Shown: positions 1 through 10,654, numbered from the stretch's first letter. The stretch is 64,000 nt of DNA from Mycolicibacter sinensis (GCF_001667945.1 NZ_LZJK01000057.1:1-64000), one strand, 5' to 3'. Notes: a model not told the origin generated them from the letters alone. Numbers and translations are program-made.

Positions 1-67
1 AACGCCAGCAACCACCGGCGACAATGCCCCACGCGTGGCCGCATGACTTGACACGACCCACAGCCAG

Positions 68-1288
68 CTAACCGCCGCTGAGCCGGCCGGTCCGCTCCAC
101 CGACAGCTCGTGGGCCAGCAATTCGGCGAAAGTGAAGGTGCCGGTGGGCCGGTCGTTCTTGCCGAGCAGGTACAGCCGCTTGACCGCGGCCAGCATTCCC
201 TCGGCGATGGCGTCACGCGTCGCGGGGGAGACCAGCATCCCGCGATCGCGCGGGCTGGTGATGTAGCCGACGTCCACCTCGACGGTCGGCATCCGGGTCA
301 GGCGCAGCAGGTCCCACGTCCGACCGTGGGCACGGCAATCCTGTAATCCGGTGCGCGCCACGAGTTCTCGTTGAATGAAGTCGGCAAGGTTACGGCCGAT
401 GGTGGACACCGAGCCGTGGGAGTTGCCGAAGTGAAACGACGCGACCCCGTTGGCCGCCGGACTGCTGTGGGTCGCGCAGCGCAGGCTGATCATCAAGTCG
501 GCGCCGACGGCGTTCGCGGTGGCGGCGCGTTCGGCATCCGACGGGCTGCGGCCGTTCGGGCGGGACAGGAAGGTCTCCATTCCGATGGCCGTCATCCGGC
601 CTTCCAAACGACTTGCCAAGTCCCACAAAATGTCTGCTTCACTGATCGGGCCCGACGGTGTCTGGGTGATCAGCCCGTGGTCGCTGCCGCCGCGGCCCGG
701 ATCGATGACGATCCGCTTGCCGGACAGCCGCGGTCCCGAGCGCCGCACCAACTCTTCTTCACGGATCGCGTGTGGCGATCCTCCGGTCACCCGTGAAGCC
801 AGAAAGTTCAAGGACCGCAACGTTTCCGGCCCGCAGATGCCGTCCGCGTACAGGCCGTACTCCCGCTGGTAGGACATCAGCGCATTGTGCGTCTGGATGC
901 CGAAGTAGCCGTCGACCATTCCGGTGTAAAAGCCCAGATCCTGCAGGCGGGCCTGCAACGTGGCCACATCGTCGCCGTACATCGGCGCGCCGAACTGGTG
1001 ATTGAGGATGCGCGCACCCAGCCGATACGACGCCTCTTTGAGCGCGCGGTAGGTGGCCTCGCCGATGATCCCGTCGACGAGCAACCCGCGCTGCTGCTGG
1101 AAGGCGCGCACCGCCTGGTCGAGATCGTCGTCGAACACATCCAGCGCGACGTGTTTGCCGGTGGTCAGATCCGCATCCGGGCTATCGAGCAGGCCCAGCG
1201 TGGCCAGCGTCTCGCGGATCTCGACCACGGCGCTGCTGCGGTCGCCGCGGCGCAGCACGTCGTCCGCGCCGCGGTGCCGACCCGACAT
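68..1288 (-). CDS. cwlM: CwlM, peptidoglycan-synthesis regulator (degenerate amidase)
   Basis: About 406 residues: two peptidoglycan-binding (PG_binding_1) repeats at roughly 10-90 and 100-165, then an Amidase_3 fold at about 190-380. The zinc-ligand motif that reads DPGHGG in active amidases is DPGRGG here, and the second histidine motif (SIHAN type) reads SLRCA, so both zinc histidines are replaced. There is no signal peptide. This fits the known cytoplasmic role of mycobacterial CwlM, which stimulates MurA when phosphorylated by PknB. The tail keeps the PTGTFTF segment, where I recall the phosphothreonine lies. ATG at 1288 is preferred over GTG at 1291 because GGAGGG sits 7 nt upstream of the ATG. 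The thioredoxin genes lie upstream on the same strand. Confidence 0.95.
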   Translation of the reverse strand: MSGRHRGADDVLRRGDRSSAVVEIRETLATLGLLDSPDADLTTGKHVALDVFDDDLDQAVRAFQQQRGLLVDGIIGEATYRALKEASYRLGARILNHQFGAPMYGDDVATLQARLQDLGFYTGMVDGYFGIQTHNALMSYQREYGLYADGICGPETLRSLNFLASRVTGGSPHAIREEELVRRSGPRLSGKRIVIDPGRGGSDHGLITQTPSGPISEADILWDLASRLEGRMTAIGMETFLSRPNGRSPSDAERAATANAVGADLMISLRCATHSSPAANGVASFHFGNSHGSVSTIGRNLADFIQRELVARTGLQDCRAHGRTWDLLRLTRMPTVEVDVGYITSPRDRGMLVSPATRDAIAEGMLAAVKRLYLLGKNDRPTGTFTFAELLAHELSVERTGRLSGG

Positions 1289-1434
1289 CACTGAGCCCTC
1301 CGGTCGTCGCTGGTGGCTGCCAAAACGTCGCTGGCGGTTACCAGCGGGTTAGTCAGCATTGTCTCAGATGCTGGCCGGATTATTGAAAACGACGAGGCCA
1401 GAACGGTGCCGGTTGCAACCGCCCGCTCGGGGCG

Positions 1435-1770
1435 CTAACTGACGTCCGAAAGCTCTCGCAGCAGGGCCGCCTTGCCCTTGGCGCCGACGATCCGCTTGAC
1501 CGGCTGACCGTCCTTGAACAGGATCAGCGTCGGGATGGAGACGACGTTGAACTCCCGAGCGGTCTCGGGGTTGGCGTCCACGTCGAGCTTGGCGACGGTG
1601 AGTTGGCCGGCCTGCTCGGCGGCGATCTCCTCGAGCACCGGTGCGACCATCTTGCAGGGGCCGCACCAGGTCGCCCAGAAGTCCACCAGCACCGGCTTAC
1701 TGCTGCCCAGCACGTCGGTGGCGAAGGTGGCGTCGGAGACGGTGACGGTGTGGTGGCCGTTGTCAGTCAC
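1435..1770 (-). CDS. trxC: Thioredoxin TrxC
   Basis: A 111-residue cytoplasmic thioredoxin with the canonical WCGPCK active site (Cys36 and Cys39) and the cis-proline segment SIPTLILF. It reduces protein disulfides and is recycled by the thioredoxin reductase encoded immediately upstream. The GTG start at 1770 overlaps the trxB2 stop in a GTGA tetranucleotide (1767-1770), so the two genes are translationally coupled. Order and orientation match Rv3913-Rv3914. About 140 bp separate it from cwlM, so cwlM may have its own promoter. Confidence 0.97.
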   Translation of the reverse strand: MTDNGHHTVTVSDATFATDVLGSSKPVLVDFWATWCGPCKMVAPVLEEIAAEQAGQLTVAKLDVDANPETAREFNVVSIPTLILFKDGQPVKRIVGAKGKAALLRELSDVS

Positions 1771-2768
1771 TGTGGTGCTCCCATCAAGGTTTCGGTAGTG
1801 GTGTCCTGGGGATAGTCGATCTCGGCCGATTCGGCCAGCCAGCGCTCGGCGTCAATGGCGGCCGTACAGCCGGTGCCGGCTGCGGTGATCGCCTGTCGGT
1901 AGCTGCGGTCCACCAGGTCGCCGGCGGCGAACACCCCCGCCAGGGAGGTCCGCGAGCTCGGCTGCTGGACCAGCACGTAGCCGTCGGCGTCGAGCTGGAC
2001 CGCTCCGCGCACCAGCTCCGAACGGGGGTCGTGGCCGATCGCGACGAACACCCCGGTCACCGGCAGCGTGGACTCCGCACCGGTCACCGTGTCGCGCACC
2101 CGCAGCCCGGTCACCGTGCTCTCGCCCTCCACTGCGACCGGGACCGTGTTGGTCAGGAACCGGATCTTGTCGTTCTCGCGCGCCCGGTTGAGCATGATCT
2201 TGGAGGCGCGGAACTCCTCGCGGCGGTGCACCAGGGTCACACTGCGGGCGAACCGGGTCAAGAAGGTGGCTTCCTCCATCGCCGAGTCACCACCGCCGAT
2301 GACGGCGATGTCCTGGTCCCGGAAGAAGAATCCGTCACAGGTGGCGCACGAGCTCACGCCCCGGCCGAGCAGTTCCTGCTCGCCCGGGATGTTCAGGTAG
2401 CGGGCGGCGGCCCCCATGGCCAGGATGACCGCCCGCGCCCGGTGTGTTTCGCCGTCGGCGGTGACGACGGACTTGACCGGGCCGTCCAGGACCACCGATT
2501 CGATGTCTTCCATGCGCAGGTCGGCGCCGAAGCGCAGCGCCTGTTCACGCATCTCGTCCATCAGGTCGGGCCCCATGATGCCGTTGCGGAAGCCGGGGTA
2601 GTTCTCCACCTCAGTGGTGGTCATCAGCGCCCCGCCGAACGAGGTTCCTTCGAACACCAGCGGAGCCAGTTGTGCCCGGGCGGCGTAGATGGCCGCGGTG
2701 TACCCGGCCGGGCCGGAACCGATGATGATCACATCGTGGATGGTCGGTGTCTCAGGCAGCGAGGGCAT
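1767..2768 (-). CDS. trxB2: Thioredoxin reductase TrxB2
   Basis: A 333-residue flavoprotein that passes electrons from NADPH through FAD to thioredoxin. Visible motifs are the FAD-binding [10 protein letters not shown] near the N terminus, the redox-active CATC (Cys141 and Cys144), the NADPH-binding [10 protein letters not shown], and the C-terminal FAD segment AAGDLVD. A short polar tail follows the fold, as in other mycobacterial enzymes. Its stop overlaps the trxC start. SigM and its anti-sigma factor lie upstream, linking the pair to an envelope and redox stress locus. Confidence 0.97.
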   Translation of the reverse strand: MPSLPETPTIHDVIIIGSGPAGYTAAIYAARAQLAPLVFEGTSFGGALMTTTEVENYPGFRNGIMGPDLMDEMREQALRFGADLRMEDIESVVLDGPVKSVVTADGETHRARAVILAMGAAARYLNIPGEQELLGRGVSSCATCDGFFFRDQDIAVIGGGDSAMEEATFLTRFARSVTLVHRREEFRASKIMLNRARENDKIRFLTNTVPVAVEGESTVTGLRVRDTVTGAESTLPVTGVFVAIGHDPRSELVRGAVQLDADGYVLVQQPSSRTSLAGVFAAGDLVDRSYRQAITAAGTGCTAAIDAERWLAESAEIDYPQDTTTETLMGAPQ

Positions 2769-2841
2769 CGAGAGCCTTTCCGCTCGGGTCGGTTACAGGG
2801 GCTATCAACGTCAGCGTAGGCGGCGGTTGTTCCCCGAGCCG

Positions 2842-3345
2842 CTACGGTCGGCGAACGGTCGTGTCGGCCAGCAGTCCGGTATCGGCGGAACTGCAGTTGG
2901 GGGCCACCGCCAGCGCGACGATCGTGCCGGTCGCGGCGCCGGGCAGCAGCAGCACGATCCCGGGATGCCCGTTGACGGCGACTTCGCGTGCGCCCAGCAC
3001 GCGGGTCGACGCCGGATAGCCCAGCCCGGCCAGGCAGCCGGTGCGGCGCCCAGGGTCGGCCAGCGCGCCGTATTCGGGGCTGCGGTCCAGCAACTCGAGG
3101 AGCTCTGCTTCGGTCAGCGGCAGCACCGGGTCCGGTTCGGACGCCACCGTAATCGCGTCGAAGGACCGCGGGCCGCTGGGTGTGTCAGCGGGGAAGCGGA
3201 TCAAGCCCGTCGTGCCCAATCCGATCGCGAGCAGGGCCGCCGCGGTCCCGGCCGCCGCGGCGATCCGGTTGAACCGGGGCAGCGGCCGGCTGGCATGCGC
3301 CGGATGCCCTGCGTGTTCGGGGGCTTCTCGATCACCTGCATCCAT
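2842..3345 (-). CDS. rsmA: Anti-sigma-M factor, membrane protein (RsmA/Rv3912-like)
   Basis: A 167-residue protein with a short cytoplasmic N terminus, one transmembrane helix at about 28-48 (IAAAAGTAAALLAIGLGTTG) and an extracytoplasmic C-terminal domain. It sits directly downstream of sigM on the same strand, where Rv3912 (RsmA, the SigM antagonist) lies in M. tuberculosis. Sequence alone would not identify it, so the name rests on topology and position. The reading frame stays open upstream of the chosen ATG into the end of sigM, so the true N terminus may be longer and overlap sigM. With this start it is shorter than I expect for RsmA. Confidence 0.75.
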   Translation of the reverse strand: MDAGDREAPEHAGHPAHASRPLPRFNRIAAAAGTAAALLAIGLGTTGLIRFPADTPSGPRSFDAITVASEPDPVLPLTEAELLELLDRSPEYGALADPGRRTGCLAGLGYPASTRVLGAREVAVNGHPGIVLLLPGAATGTIVALAVAPNCSSADTGLLADTTVRRP

Positions 3346-3377
3346 GGCAGTGCCGCTGCTTCCGCTCGACCTGGTGG

Positions 3378-3986
3378 CTATGCGCAGTCGTCGATCCGGC
3401 TGTGCATGGCGCCGTCAGCTGTCAAGGCTATCCGGCCGCCGCCGCCGGGCACACCGGTATGGCCTTGGCTCAGTAGCACCGCGAGCCGGGCCCGGCCGCG
3501 GGCGCAGCGGCTCTTGACCGTGCCCTGCGCCACGCCGAGGGCACGGGCGGCATCGGCGACCGAGTAGCCGTGCATGTCGACGGTCACCACCGCGGCGCGC
3601 TGTGCTGCCGGCAACCGGCGCAGCGCGGCGTGCACCTCCATTGCGGTCTCCACCTCCGCAGTGCGATCGCTGACGGCGACATGCTCGCCGAGCGCTTCGG
3701 TGCGGTGAATCCGGCTGTGCCGCAGCCGATCCAGGCAGGCGTTGATGACGATGCGATGCAGCCAGCTGGCGACGGCGGCGTTGTGGCGAAACGACCCGGC
3801 GCCCCGGTGCGCCGAGAGCATCGCCTCCTGCAGGGCGTCTTCGGCATCTTCGGGACAGCCGGTGGTGAGCCGGGCCAGCCGGCGCAGCCGGCGCTGGTGG
3901 CGGCGGTAGAGCTCGCCGAAGGCGTCGCGGTCACCGGCGATGTGCGCGGCCAGCAGTTCGGCGTCGCTGCGGTCTGGGTGCCCCAT
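3378..3986 (-). CDS. sigM: ECF RNA polymerase sigma factor SigM
   Basis: A 202-residue extracytoplasmic-function sigma factor. Region 2 spans about residues 20-90, including ALQEAMLSA and the -10 recognition helix SWLHRIVINACLDRLR. Region 4 is at about 120-175, with the helix-turn-helix YSVADAARALGVAQGTVKSR. It directs RNA polymerase to stress promoters and is probably held by the membrane protein encoded next. The ATG at 3986 follows a TAGTGT -10 box by 6 nt, so the transcript is probably leaderless. Gene order matches Rv3911. Confidence 0.95.
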   Translation of the reverse strand: MGHPDRSDAELLAAHIAGDRDAFGELYRRHQRRLRRLARLTTGCPEDAEDALQEAMLSAHRGAGSFRHNAAVASWLHRIVINACLDRLRHSRIHRTEALGEHVAVSDRTAEVETAMEVHAALRRLPAAQRAAVVTVDMHGYSVADAARALGVAQGTVKSRCARGRARLAVLLSQGHTGVPGGGGRIALTADGAMHSRIDDCA

Positions 3987-3992
3987 GGCCGG

Positions 3993-3998
3993 ACACTA
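3993..3998 (-). promoter_or_regulatory. Leaderless -10 box of sigM
   Basis: Reads TAGTGT on the minus strand, 6 nt before the sigM ATG. It matches the mycobacterial TANNNT consensus at the spacing typical of leaderless transcripts. No convincing -35 was found. Inferred from sequence only. Confidence 0.5.
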
Positions 3999-4073
3999 AC
4001 CAGCCGGCGGCCAGACGGCACTTCGGCTATGCACAGGGTGAGCCGTCTCGGCGACCCGCGTGCGATCGTCGCC

Positions 4074-7000
4074 CTACGACGCCGCTTGCACGGTGATCTC
4101 GGAGATCTGGGTGCGGCTCTCCCCGCCGGTGCTGCCCATCGTGGTGATCCAGATCAGCAGGTTGGAGGTCGGCGAGGACGAGTCGACCGAGATCTTGTTG
4201 GCGCCGGGTTGCAGCGCCTTGGCGGGCGCCAGCAGCGTGGTGTCTTCGAGCCGGGTCGGCTTCGGAGTCGAGGCGGAGCGCAGCTCCACCTTTGTCCCGG
4301 TGCTGGAGACGTTGATCCCGACGCTGCCGATCACCGTGGGCTTGGGCAGCTGCAGTACCAGCCCGACACCGCTTTTGAAGTTCGGAAACGGCACCGGATC
4401 GGAGTAGGTGTCCGTCGACCAGAAGGTGGCCGGGTTTCCGTCGATGGCCAGCCCGGCGTCCTGGGGCCGGTCGGCCTCGCCGCCGGGCGAGAAGACCGTC
4501 GCCTGCACGGGTTTCACGGTGCTGCCCGGGCTGGCCGAACCCGACCGCGACGACGACACCGACGGGCTGCTCAGGCCCAGCTCCGTCTTGTCGAGCCCGT
4601 TGACGTCGCCGAAGATCCGGTTGAGCACCGAGGCCAGCACCAGCAGGGCGACCAGGATGACGGCGCCGCCGATCCCGGCCCCGATGAGTACCCGGCGGCG
4701 CCGCTCGGCGCGCTTCTCGGCATCCAACGGCGGCGGTTCGCGCCGTGGCGCGGGCGGCTCGTCGTCGATCGGCCCCAGCAGCTCGGTCTGTTCGTGCAGG
4801 GCGGTGGCCTGCTGTAGCAGGTTCGACAACGTCGAGGCGCCGCGGATGCCGCCGTCCGGCTGGATCGCGTGACTGGCGGCCGCGGAGATCTGGAACGGGA
4901 TCTCCGGGTTGACCGCGTCGGGGTTGACCGGATTACCGGCGGCGTCCCGGTCGGCCGGGGCGATCCCGCAGCCGGCGCCGGAATCCAGGGGCCACCGGTT
5001 GACCAGCAGCGCGTACAAGGTGGCGCCGATGCCCCGGATGTCGTCCTCGGGCTTGGACTCGGGCAGCGTGGCGGGGAAGGCCAAGGTGACGTCGCCGTCG
5101 ATGCTGACCCGGACCCGGGCCGGGTGGTCGATGGACAGGGCGACCCCGGTGTGGTGGGCGGCCTCGGCGGCGGTGGCCAGGGCCCGCATCGCGCGGGCCG
5201 CGCCGATCGGCGACGGCGCCGTGCCGGCGACCTCTTGCAGGGAGGCGCCGCGGACCCATTCGGACACGACGAGCCCCCCCGTGCCGATCCGCACCACGTC
5301 GAGCACGCGGGCGATCCCGGGCAGGTCGATCTGGCTGAGCCGCTGGGTGCGCGACAGGACGCCGGCCAACTGCTCCTCGGCCATGGTCTGCCCCGGGTCG
5401 ACGAAGGTCAGCGCCACCTGCCGCTCCAGCGCGGTGTCCAGCGCCTGCCAGAACTGCAGCACCGCGGTGCCGCCGTGGCGTACCAGCAGCCGGTAGCGTC
5501 CGCCGGCGATGCTCAGCCCCGGTGTCAGCGGATCCCCGGCCTGAGCGTCGACGGCCGGCTCGGGGGTGGCCGGGCCGCCGGCGGGCCGCGGGGTTTGCGG
5601 CGGAGCAACCGATCGCGACGCCGCGCCAGCCCCGGGACCCTCCGAAGGTTTGTTGGCCACCTCCGTACCTTTCGGTGTCCAGCCCCCGGCGACGTGCTCC
5701 GGAGGCATGCGCCGGGCGGAAGCGTTCGTCACGTCCCCGCCCGGTGTGGGCAAATGGTTGTGCTCAGCGTACGGGACGCGGGGATCGCGGGACGGCCGGT
5801 TTGACGCGCTGATATCCAGGCGTTGCGCACCGAGCCTGCGGCGCACCGCGGCCAGAGCCGCCTCGGCTTCGGGCACCCGGGCGCGGACCATGACCGCCGC
5901 GATGATCGGCAGCATCACCGCGGCCAGCACCACCAGGCGCAGCATCGATCCGGCTGCGCCGTGATCGGTCAGACCGCGCAGCCCGAGCACCCGGTCGAGC
6001 ACCTCGGCGACCAGCCCCGCCAGCAGGGATGCTGTCACCGTGACCAACACGGTGCGCACCACCTCCGGGCCGAGGAGGTGACCGGTGACGGGGCGTAGCG
6101 CGCGCCGCAACAGGACGTGCCCGACGGCGGCGCCGGCGAAGAAGCCCACGCCGTTGGCCAGGCCCAGGTAGGCGGCCACCAACTCCGGATTGTCGGTCAG
6201 GTGGGGGGCGGCCACCGAGGCGACGATTTTCACCGTCGTGATCACGACGATCATCGCGATCGGGATCCACGGCTGCTCGCGGGCGTAGAAGACCCGCAGC
6301 TGCAGCAGCACCAGGGCATAGGGGATAAGGGTGAACGCCGACATCGTCACGGCGGCGCCCAGATAGCCGGCGTCGACGTCGCCGAAGTTGCCGTAGGCGA
6401 ACAGCGCGCTACCGATCGCCGGCCCGCCCACGGTCATCAGCGCCACGATCGGGATCAGCGTGATCATCATCAACCGGGTGGCCAGCGACAGATCGGCGAG
6501 TACCGCGGGGTCGTCGCCGGCGGCCGCGTTGCGGCTCAGCCGCGGCATCACCACCGTCAGCACCGTCACCCCGATCATCCCGAACGGCAGTTGCAGCAGC
6601 AGCCAGGCGTAGTAGTAGATCGCCGGGCCGGAGGCGGCCGAGGTGGCTGCGATCTGGTTGGTCACCACCAGGCCGATCTGGCTGATCAGCACGTAGAGCA
6701 CCATCGCGGCGGCCATCGCCCCGAAACGCTTGAGCCGGTCGTCGATACCCCACAGCGGGCGCAGGCTGATGCGCTCCCGCCGGATCGCCACCAGCAGGAC
6801 CGCGGTCTGGGCGACCACACCGGCTGTGGTGCCCACGCCCAGCACCAGCAGCTTGGCGTTGCCCATCCGCACTGGGTCGACGGCCAGTTCCCCGGGCACC
6901 AGCAGGTAGACGACCAGCGTGGCGATCGCGACGACGTTGTTGACCACCGGCGCCCAGGCCGGCGCCCCGAAGATGTTGCGGGTGTTCAGGATTGCCATGA

Positions 7001-7472
7001 ACACCGAGGACAGTCCGTAGCAGATCACCTGCGGCAGCAGCAGATAGGCGAACGCCGTGGTCAGCGGCTGGTTGACCTGCGGGTCACCGCCCAGCATCAA
7101 CGAGACCAGCAACGGCGCCGCGGCCACCGAGATCACCGTGGTGGCCAGCAGCAGCGCGGTGGCCAGCGTGACCAGGCGCCGTACGAACGCGGCGCCGCCG
7201 TCGGGGTCGTCGCGTTCAGCGCGGGCCAGCACCGGCACGAAGATCGCGGTGAACGTCGCCTCGAGCACCAGCGCGGCGATCTGGTTCGGCAGCTGGTTGG
7301 CCACCGAGAAGGCGCTTGAGAGCGCCGCACCCAGGATCGCGGCCAGCAATACGATGCGGACGAACCCGGTGATGCGGCTGATCAGGGTGGCCAGCGCCAT
7401 GCCCCACGACCGCGACACCACTGCGGCGTCGGTCAGCTCCGGGCGCGCCGGCTGCGGCGCCGGCGCGTTCAC
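4074..7472 (-). CDS. murJ: MurJ/MviN lipid II flippase fused to pseudokinase and exported sensor domain (Rv3910)
   Basis: 1132 residues from the GTG at 7472. The first ~530 residues are the multi-helix MurJ membrane domain, which flips lipid II for peptidoglycan synthesis. A Pro/Ala-rich linker leads to a cytoplasmic kinase-like domain beginning GGRYRLLVRHGG. It lacks the normal glycine loop and catalytic motifs, so it is a pseudokinase. One transmembrane helix (GAGIGGAVILVALLVLASVL) follows, then an exported C-terminal beta-rich domain. In M. tuberculosis the phosphorylated pseudokinase recruits FhaA to control flipping. The GTG overlaps the stop of the preceding gene in a GTGA tetranucleotide, fixing the start; the frame runs open for 38 more codons upstream, inside the neighbour. 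Confidence 0.95.
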   Translation of the reverse strand: MNAPAPQPARPELTDAAVVSRSWGMALATLISRITGFVRIVLLAAILGAALSSAFSVANQLPNQIAALVLEATFTAIFVPVLARAERDDPDGGAAFVRRLVTLATALLLATTVISVAAAPLLVSLMLGGDPQVNQPLTTAFAYLLLPQVICYGLSSVFMAILNTRNIFGAPAWAPVVNNVVAIATLVVYLLVPGELAVDPVRMGNAKLLVLGVGTTAGVVAQTAVLLVAIRRERISLRPLWGIDDRLKRFGAMAAAMVLYVLISQIGLVVTNQIAATSAASGPAIYYYAWLLLQLPFGMIGVTVLTVVMPRLSRNAAAGDDPAVLADLSLATRLMMITLIPIVALMTVGGPAIGSALFAYGNFGDVDAGYLGAAVTMSAFTLIPYALVLLQLRVFYAREQPWIPIAMIVVITTVKIVASVAAPHLTDNPELVAAYLGLANGVGFFAGAAVGHVLLRRALRPVTGHLLGPEVVRTVLVTVTASLLAGLVAEVLDRVLGLRGLTDHGAAGSMLRLVVLAAVMLPIIAAVMVRARVPEAEAALAAVRRRLGAQRLDISASNRPSRDPRVPYAEHNHLPTPGGDVTNASARRMPPEHVAGGWTPKGTEVANKPSEGPGAGAASRSVAPPQTPRPAGGPATPEPAVDAQAGDPLTPGLSIAGGRYRLLVRHGGTAVLQFWQALDTALERQVALTFVDPGQTMAEEQLAGVLSRTQRLSQIDLPGIARVLDVVRIGTGGLVVSEWVRGASLQEVAGTAPSPIGAARAMRALATAAEAAHHTGVALSIDHPARVRVSIDGDVTLAFPATLPESKPEDDIRGIGATLYALLVNRWPLDSGAGCGIAPADRDAAGNPVNPDAVNPEIPFQISAAASHAIQPDGGIRGASTLSNLLQQATALHEQTELLGPIDDEPPAPRREPPPLDAEKRAERRRRVLIGAGIGGAVILVALLVLASVLNRIFGDVNGLDKTELGLSSPSVSSSRSGSASPGSTVKPVQATVFSPGGEADRPQDAGLAIDGNPATFWSTDTYSDPVPFPNFKSGVGLVLQLPKPTVIGSVGINVSSTGTKVELRSASTPKPTRLEDTTLLAPAKALQPGANKISVDSSSPTSNLLIWITTMGSTGGESRTQISEITVQAAS

Positions 7473-9880
7473 CGGCCCGCACCCCGGTCGGGCCGGCCCA
7501 CGGTTGCCGCGGGCGGGCGGTCCGGGCCCGGCGTGCGGGGGCGGTCCAAGTCGGCGCGGTCGGGCTGGCCGCGGAAGCGGTGCCACAGTCGCCGCCCGGT
7601 CAGTACCGTCAGCGCCGCCGCTGCCGTCATGGTGAGCAGGAACAGCACCATGCCGTAGGCATTCGAATGCACCGACAACCGCGCGGACTCGCCCAGCGGC
7701 AGCCCGCCGGGCGTTTGCAGGGCCACGTCGACGACGAAGTGTTGGTTGACCCGAACCTCCACCGGAACCCGCAGCGGCAGGTAACCGGGCGGCAGCTCCA
7801 GGTCTCCCATATCGGCCACCGTCATGCCGGGCGGCGCGTCGACGTGCAGGCGCACCCGGATGGGCACCGCCAAATCGTTGCGCAGCGCCAGCGGCAGCGG
7901 ACTGTGCTCGGTGGCCAGGGTGTAGGAGCCGGCCGGGTTGACGATGGTGACCGCGCTGATCAGATCCGCGACGGTGTCGCCGACGATCGTCAGCCGTTGC
8001 GCTGCCACACCGCCGCGCACGTCGAGCGGCTCGGACTGACTCAGCGCCCGCAGCATGTCCTCGGCGAGCGGCGCGGTGTAGGCCTCGCCGGTCAAGCCGG
8101 TGCGGACGTCGGTGGTCAGTGCGGAGGTCAATCCCCAGAGCCGGCCGATGTCACTGGCCACGGCGGCGACGATCTCCGGGCCGAAACCGCCCGCCGTCTG
8201 CTCGGCCGGCAGCGGATGCGCTGGGGCCGCGGTGACGCCCCGGGACTCGCTGATCACCGCACTGAGCGGACGGGGCACGGCCAGTCCGGATCGCAGTGCG
8301 GTGGCCAACGTGGTCAGCACCGCCTGGGCGTCGTCGGCCCGCGGCTTCCAGTACGCCGGTGGCACCAGGATCTCGTTGCGTGCTGCGCCGGGACCGTCGG
8401 GGGCCTCCAGCGCGCGCCACAACATCGACCCGAGGGCGTCTTGCCGGCGAGCCAGCGCGGAGTCGTGATGCAACCGGACCGCCAGGGAACCGTCGAGGTA
8501 GGTCGGGGCCACCGGGTCGGTGCCCAACGCCGCCAGGGCGGCGCCGACGGCCGGGTCGTACGGCGCGGCCACCAGTTGCGGGGACAGCCGCCGCGGGGTG
8601 ACGTCGGCGGTGGCCGACGCGCCGGTGACCGAGTCGTGGGCCGAGCAGTCGCCGGCGGTGATCACCACCGCATCGCCTTGCGCGCCGATCAGTTTCGCGG
8701 CGCCGGCCGTGAGTTTCCCGTCGCCGAGCACCACGGCGCCGCGGGTCGACGACACCTGCAGGATCCGGTCGACGACCTCGGCCGGCCGGCTCACCGCGAT
8801 CGCGTCGAGTTTCGGGTCGCCCACGCGGGCCAGTGCGTCGAGGTCGGCTTGCGCGTAGGGGATCGCGGTGACACAGGTGTGGCGCGCCAGCCGGCGCAGT
8901 CGCTCCAGCCACGTCGTGGCCGCCGCGCGTCCGGTGCCGGGGTGGGAGGTGGCGCCCTCGGGGGAGTCGGCGACGACGTAGCCCCCGGTCATCGCGTTGA
9001 CGGTGACCAGCAGGTCGGGGTCGATCGCCAGGCACAGCGCCTGGTTAACCACCCCGCCACCGTCGACGGTCGGGCTGGTGGCGAACTCGGCGGCGGACAG
9101 CAGGGCGTCGAGCCGGCCGCCCGGGGCCAGCGAGGTCGCCAGGTCATCGTCGGTGAGCCGAACCGGCAGTGTGCCGCCGGGCGCCCCGGGTGTCAGCCGG
9201 GGACGGTCGGCCAGGGGCCACAACATGGTGAGTCGCACCGGCTGGGAGGTGTCCGGCGCGATGGCGCCGGCCAGGGGACCGGAGTCGGCCTCGGCTTTCG
9301 GCAGGCCGGCCACCGGGAGCAGGAAGCGGGCGTCGTCGAGGCGGGCCGGCTCGCCGTAGTCCGGGGTGCCGTTGACGTTGACCAGCACCGGGTAGATGCC
9401 GGGACGGTCGACGTTCAGTGCCGGTTGGCTCGACGAGTGCAGCGGGGCCGACAGCGTGAAACGGGCTTCCTGGCCGCGTTGCAGTTCGGTCGCGACCGTG
9501 TTGAATGGGCCGACCGGCCGGTACTGGTCGTTGGCGCCGCTGAGGTTGGTGCGCAGGCCGGCCGAGGACGCGACGGCGGCGGCCTGCTCCAGGCGCACCA
9601 TCACATCGCGCACCGGTCGGTCGCCGACGTTGCTCACTGTGCCGGCGACGGTGACGACCGGGTCGCTGGAGGTGGTGACGACCTCCGGGGTGACCCGGTC
9701 GATGCGGATCTGGACGAACGGTGCCGCGCCGGGCTCGCCGGCGGTGGCGGGTGGGGCGGCGGCGGCACCGAGAGCCATGCCCAGGGCGATCAGGAAGGCG
9801 GCCACCACCGCCAGCGGGGCCGTGCGGGGCCGCGCGAAGGCGGGCACGTGACCCCGGCCGCTGCGTCGGGTGCGGCTCAC
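7469..9880 (-). CDS. Exported, membrane-anchored DUF6049-type protein (Rv3909)
   Basis: 803 residues from the GTG at 9880, which overlaps the mutT4 stop in GTGA. An N-terminal signal or anchor (about 18-45, ending [11 protein letters not shown]), a long extracytoplasmic region rich in beta-structure, and one C-terminal helix ([19 protein letters not shown]) followed by a basic tail give a large periplasmic domain tethered to the membrane. It lies between mutT4 and murJ with coupled starts and stops, as in all mycobacteria I recall. That points to a role with MurJ in envelope assembly, but its biochemical function is unknown. The frame is open further upstream across mutT4, which is coincidental. 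Confidence 0.9.
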   Translation of the reverse strand: MSRTRRSGRGHVPAFARPRTAPLAVVAAFLIALGMALGAAAAPPATAGEPGAAPFVQIRIDRVTPEVVTTSSDPVVTVAGTVSNVGDRPVRDVMVRLEQAAAVASSAGLRTNLSGANDQYRPVGPFNTVATELQRGQEARFTLSAPLHSSSQPALNVDRPGIYPVLVNVNGTPDYGEPARLDDARFLLPVAGLPKAEADSGPLAGAIAPDTSQPVRLTMLWPLADRPRLTPGAPGGTLPVRLTDDDLATSLAPGGRLDALLSAAEFATSPTVDGGGVVNQALCLAIDPDLLVTVNAMTGGYVVADSPEGATSHPGTGRAAATTWLERLRRLARHTCVTAIPYAQADLDALARVGDPKLDAIAVSRPAEVVDRILQVSSTRGAVVLGDGKLTAGAAKLIGAQGDAVVITAGDCSAHDSVTGASATADVTPRRLSPQLVAAPYDPAVGAALAALGTDPVAPTYLDGSLAVRLHHDSALARRQDALGSMLWRALEAPDGPGAARNEILVPPAYWKPRADDAQAVLTTLATALRSGLAVPRPLSAVISESRGVTAAPAHPLPAEQTAGGFGPEIVAAVASDIGRLWGLTSALTTDVRTGLTGEAYTAPLAEDMLRALSQSEPLDVRGGVAAQRLTIVGDTVADLISAVTIVNPAGSYTLATEHSPLPLALRNDLAVPIRVRLHVDAPPGMTVADMGDLELPPGYLPLRVPVEVRVNQHFVVDVALQTPGGLPLGESARLSVHSNAYGMVLFLLTMTAAAALTVLTGRRLWHRFRGQPDRADLDRPRTPGPDRPPAATVGRPDRGAGR

Positions 9881-10641
9881 GGGTCCAGCCCGCGACCGTT
9901 CTTCCGGTCCGGTGCGTGCTCGTCGGGTCGAGAGTGGCGGGTGCGGGAATGGGTCTGCTGGCGCCGCCAGGGCGTGGTCACCGGCAGCGGCGGCAGCGCG
10001 GCCGGGCCGTCGGCCTGCAGCCGGTCGATCAGTTCGTCGGCGACCAGGGCGAGGCGGCGTTCGTCGGCGTAGGCCAACCGGGACGGCAGCTCCCGGATCG
10101 GCACCCACGCCACCTCGGTGACCTCCACGTCGTCGTCGCACAGCTCCCCGCTGGAGAACCGCATCAGGTAGTGGTGCACCGTCTTGTGCACCCGGCGGCC
10201 GTCGGTGACGAACCAGTAGTCGATGCTGCCCAGGGCCGCCAGCACGTCGCCCTGGACGCCGGTCTCCTCGGCGACCTCGCGGATCGCCGTCTGCTCGGCG
10301 GTCTCGCCGACCTCGATATGGCCCTTGGGCAGCGACCACAGCATCCGGCCCCGCCGGTCGACGCGCCCGATCAGCGCGGCGACCTGATCCTCCCGCGGCC
10401 CGTCGATGCCATCGACGACCAGACCGCCGGCGGAGGTTTCGTGCACGGTGCGCAGTCGCGCCGGCCCGTGCCGTGCGCTGCGGGGCCGGCGCTGCGCCGA
10501 GCGAGCCGTTGTCGCGGCCGCACCGGTGTTGCCGTCGCTGGCCGTGGGCTCGGTGTGGTTGGTTTGCGGACCTGACGTGCGTCGACCGCGGCGCCGCCTG
10601 CGGCGCCGTCCCGAATTGGCTTCTCCGCCGTCGGCCGACAC
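9877..10641 (-). CDS. mutT4: Nudix hydrolase MutT4
   Basis: 254 residues from the GTG at 10641. The Nudix box [23 protein letters not shown] (about residues 106-128) matches GX5EX7REUXEEXGU with all acidic magnesium ligands present. The N-terminal ~65 residues are basic and low-complexity (an Arg run near residue 12), then the catalytic domain follows. It hydrolyses nucleoside diphosphate-X substrates; the exact substrate is not evident. The start is chosen because a TACTAT -10 box lies 7 nt upstream of this GTG, consistent with a leaderless transcript. An in-frame GTG at 10662 is upstream of that -10. It is the first gene of the operon mutT4-Rv3909-murJ. Confidence 0.92.
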   Translation of the reverse strand: MSADGGEANSGRRRRRRRGRRTSGPQTNHTEPTASDGNTGAAATTARSAQRRPRSARHGPARLRTVHETSAGGLVVDGIDGPREDQVAALIGRVDRRGRMLWSLPKGHIEVGETAEQTAIREVAEETGVQGDVLAALGSIDYWFVTDGRRVHKTVHHYLMRFSSGELCDDDVEVTEVAWVPIRELPSRLAYADERRLALVADELIDRLQADGPAALPPLPVTTPWRRQQTHSRTRHSRPDEHAPDRKNGRGLDP

Positions 10642-10648
10642 CCATGCG

Positions 10649-10654
10649 ATAGTA
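10649..10654 (-). promoter_or_regulatory. Leaderless -10 box of mutT4
   Basis: TACTAT on the minus strand, followed by 7 nt and the in-frame GTG at 10641. It matches TANNNT at leaderless spacing and decides the mutT4 start. Confidence 0.5.

Noticed and set aside
7469..10645. A single 1058-codon open frame covering Rv3909 and mutT4
   Set aside because: The part beyond 9880 is antisense-free but frame-shifted over mutT4, which has a clear Nudix box; the GTGA overlap at 9877-9880 fixes the real start.
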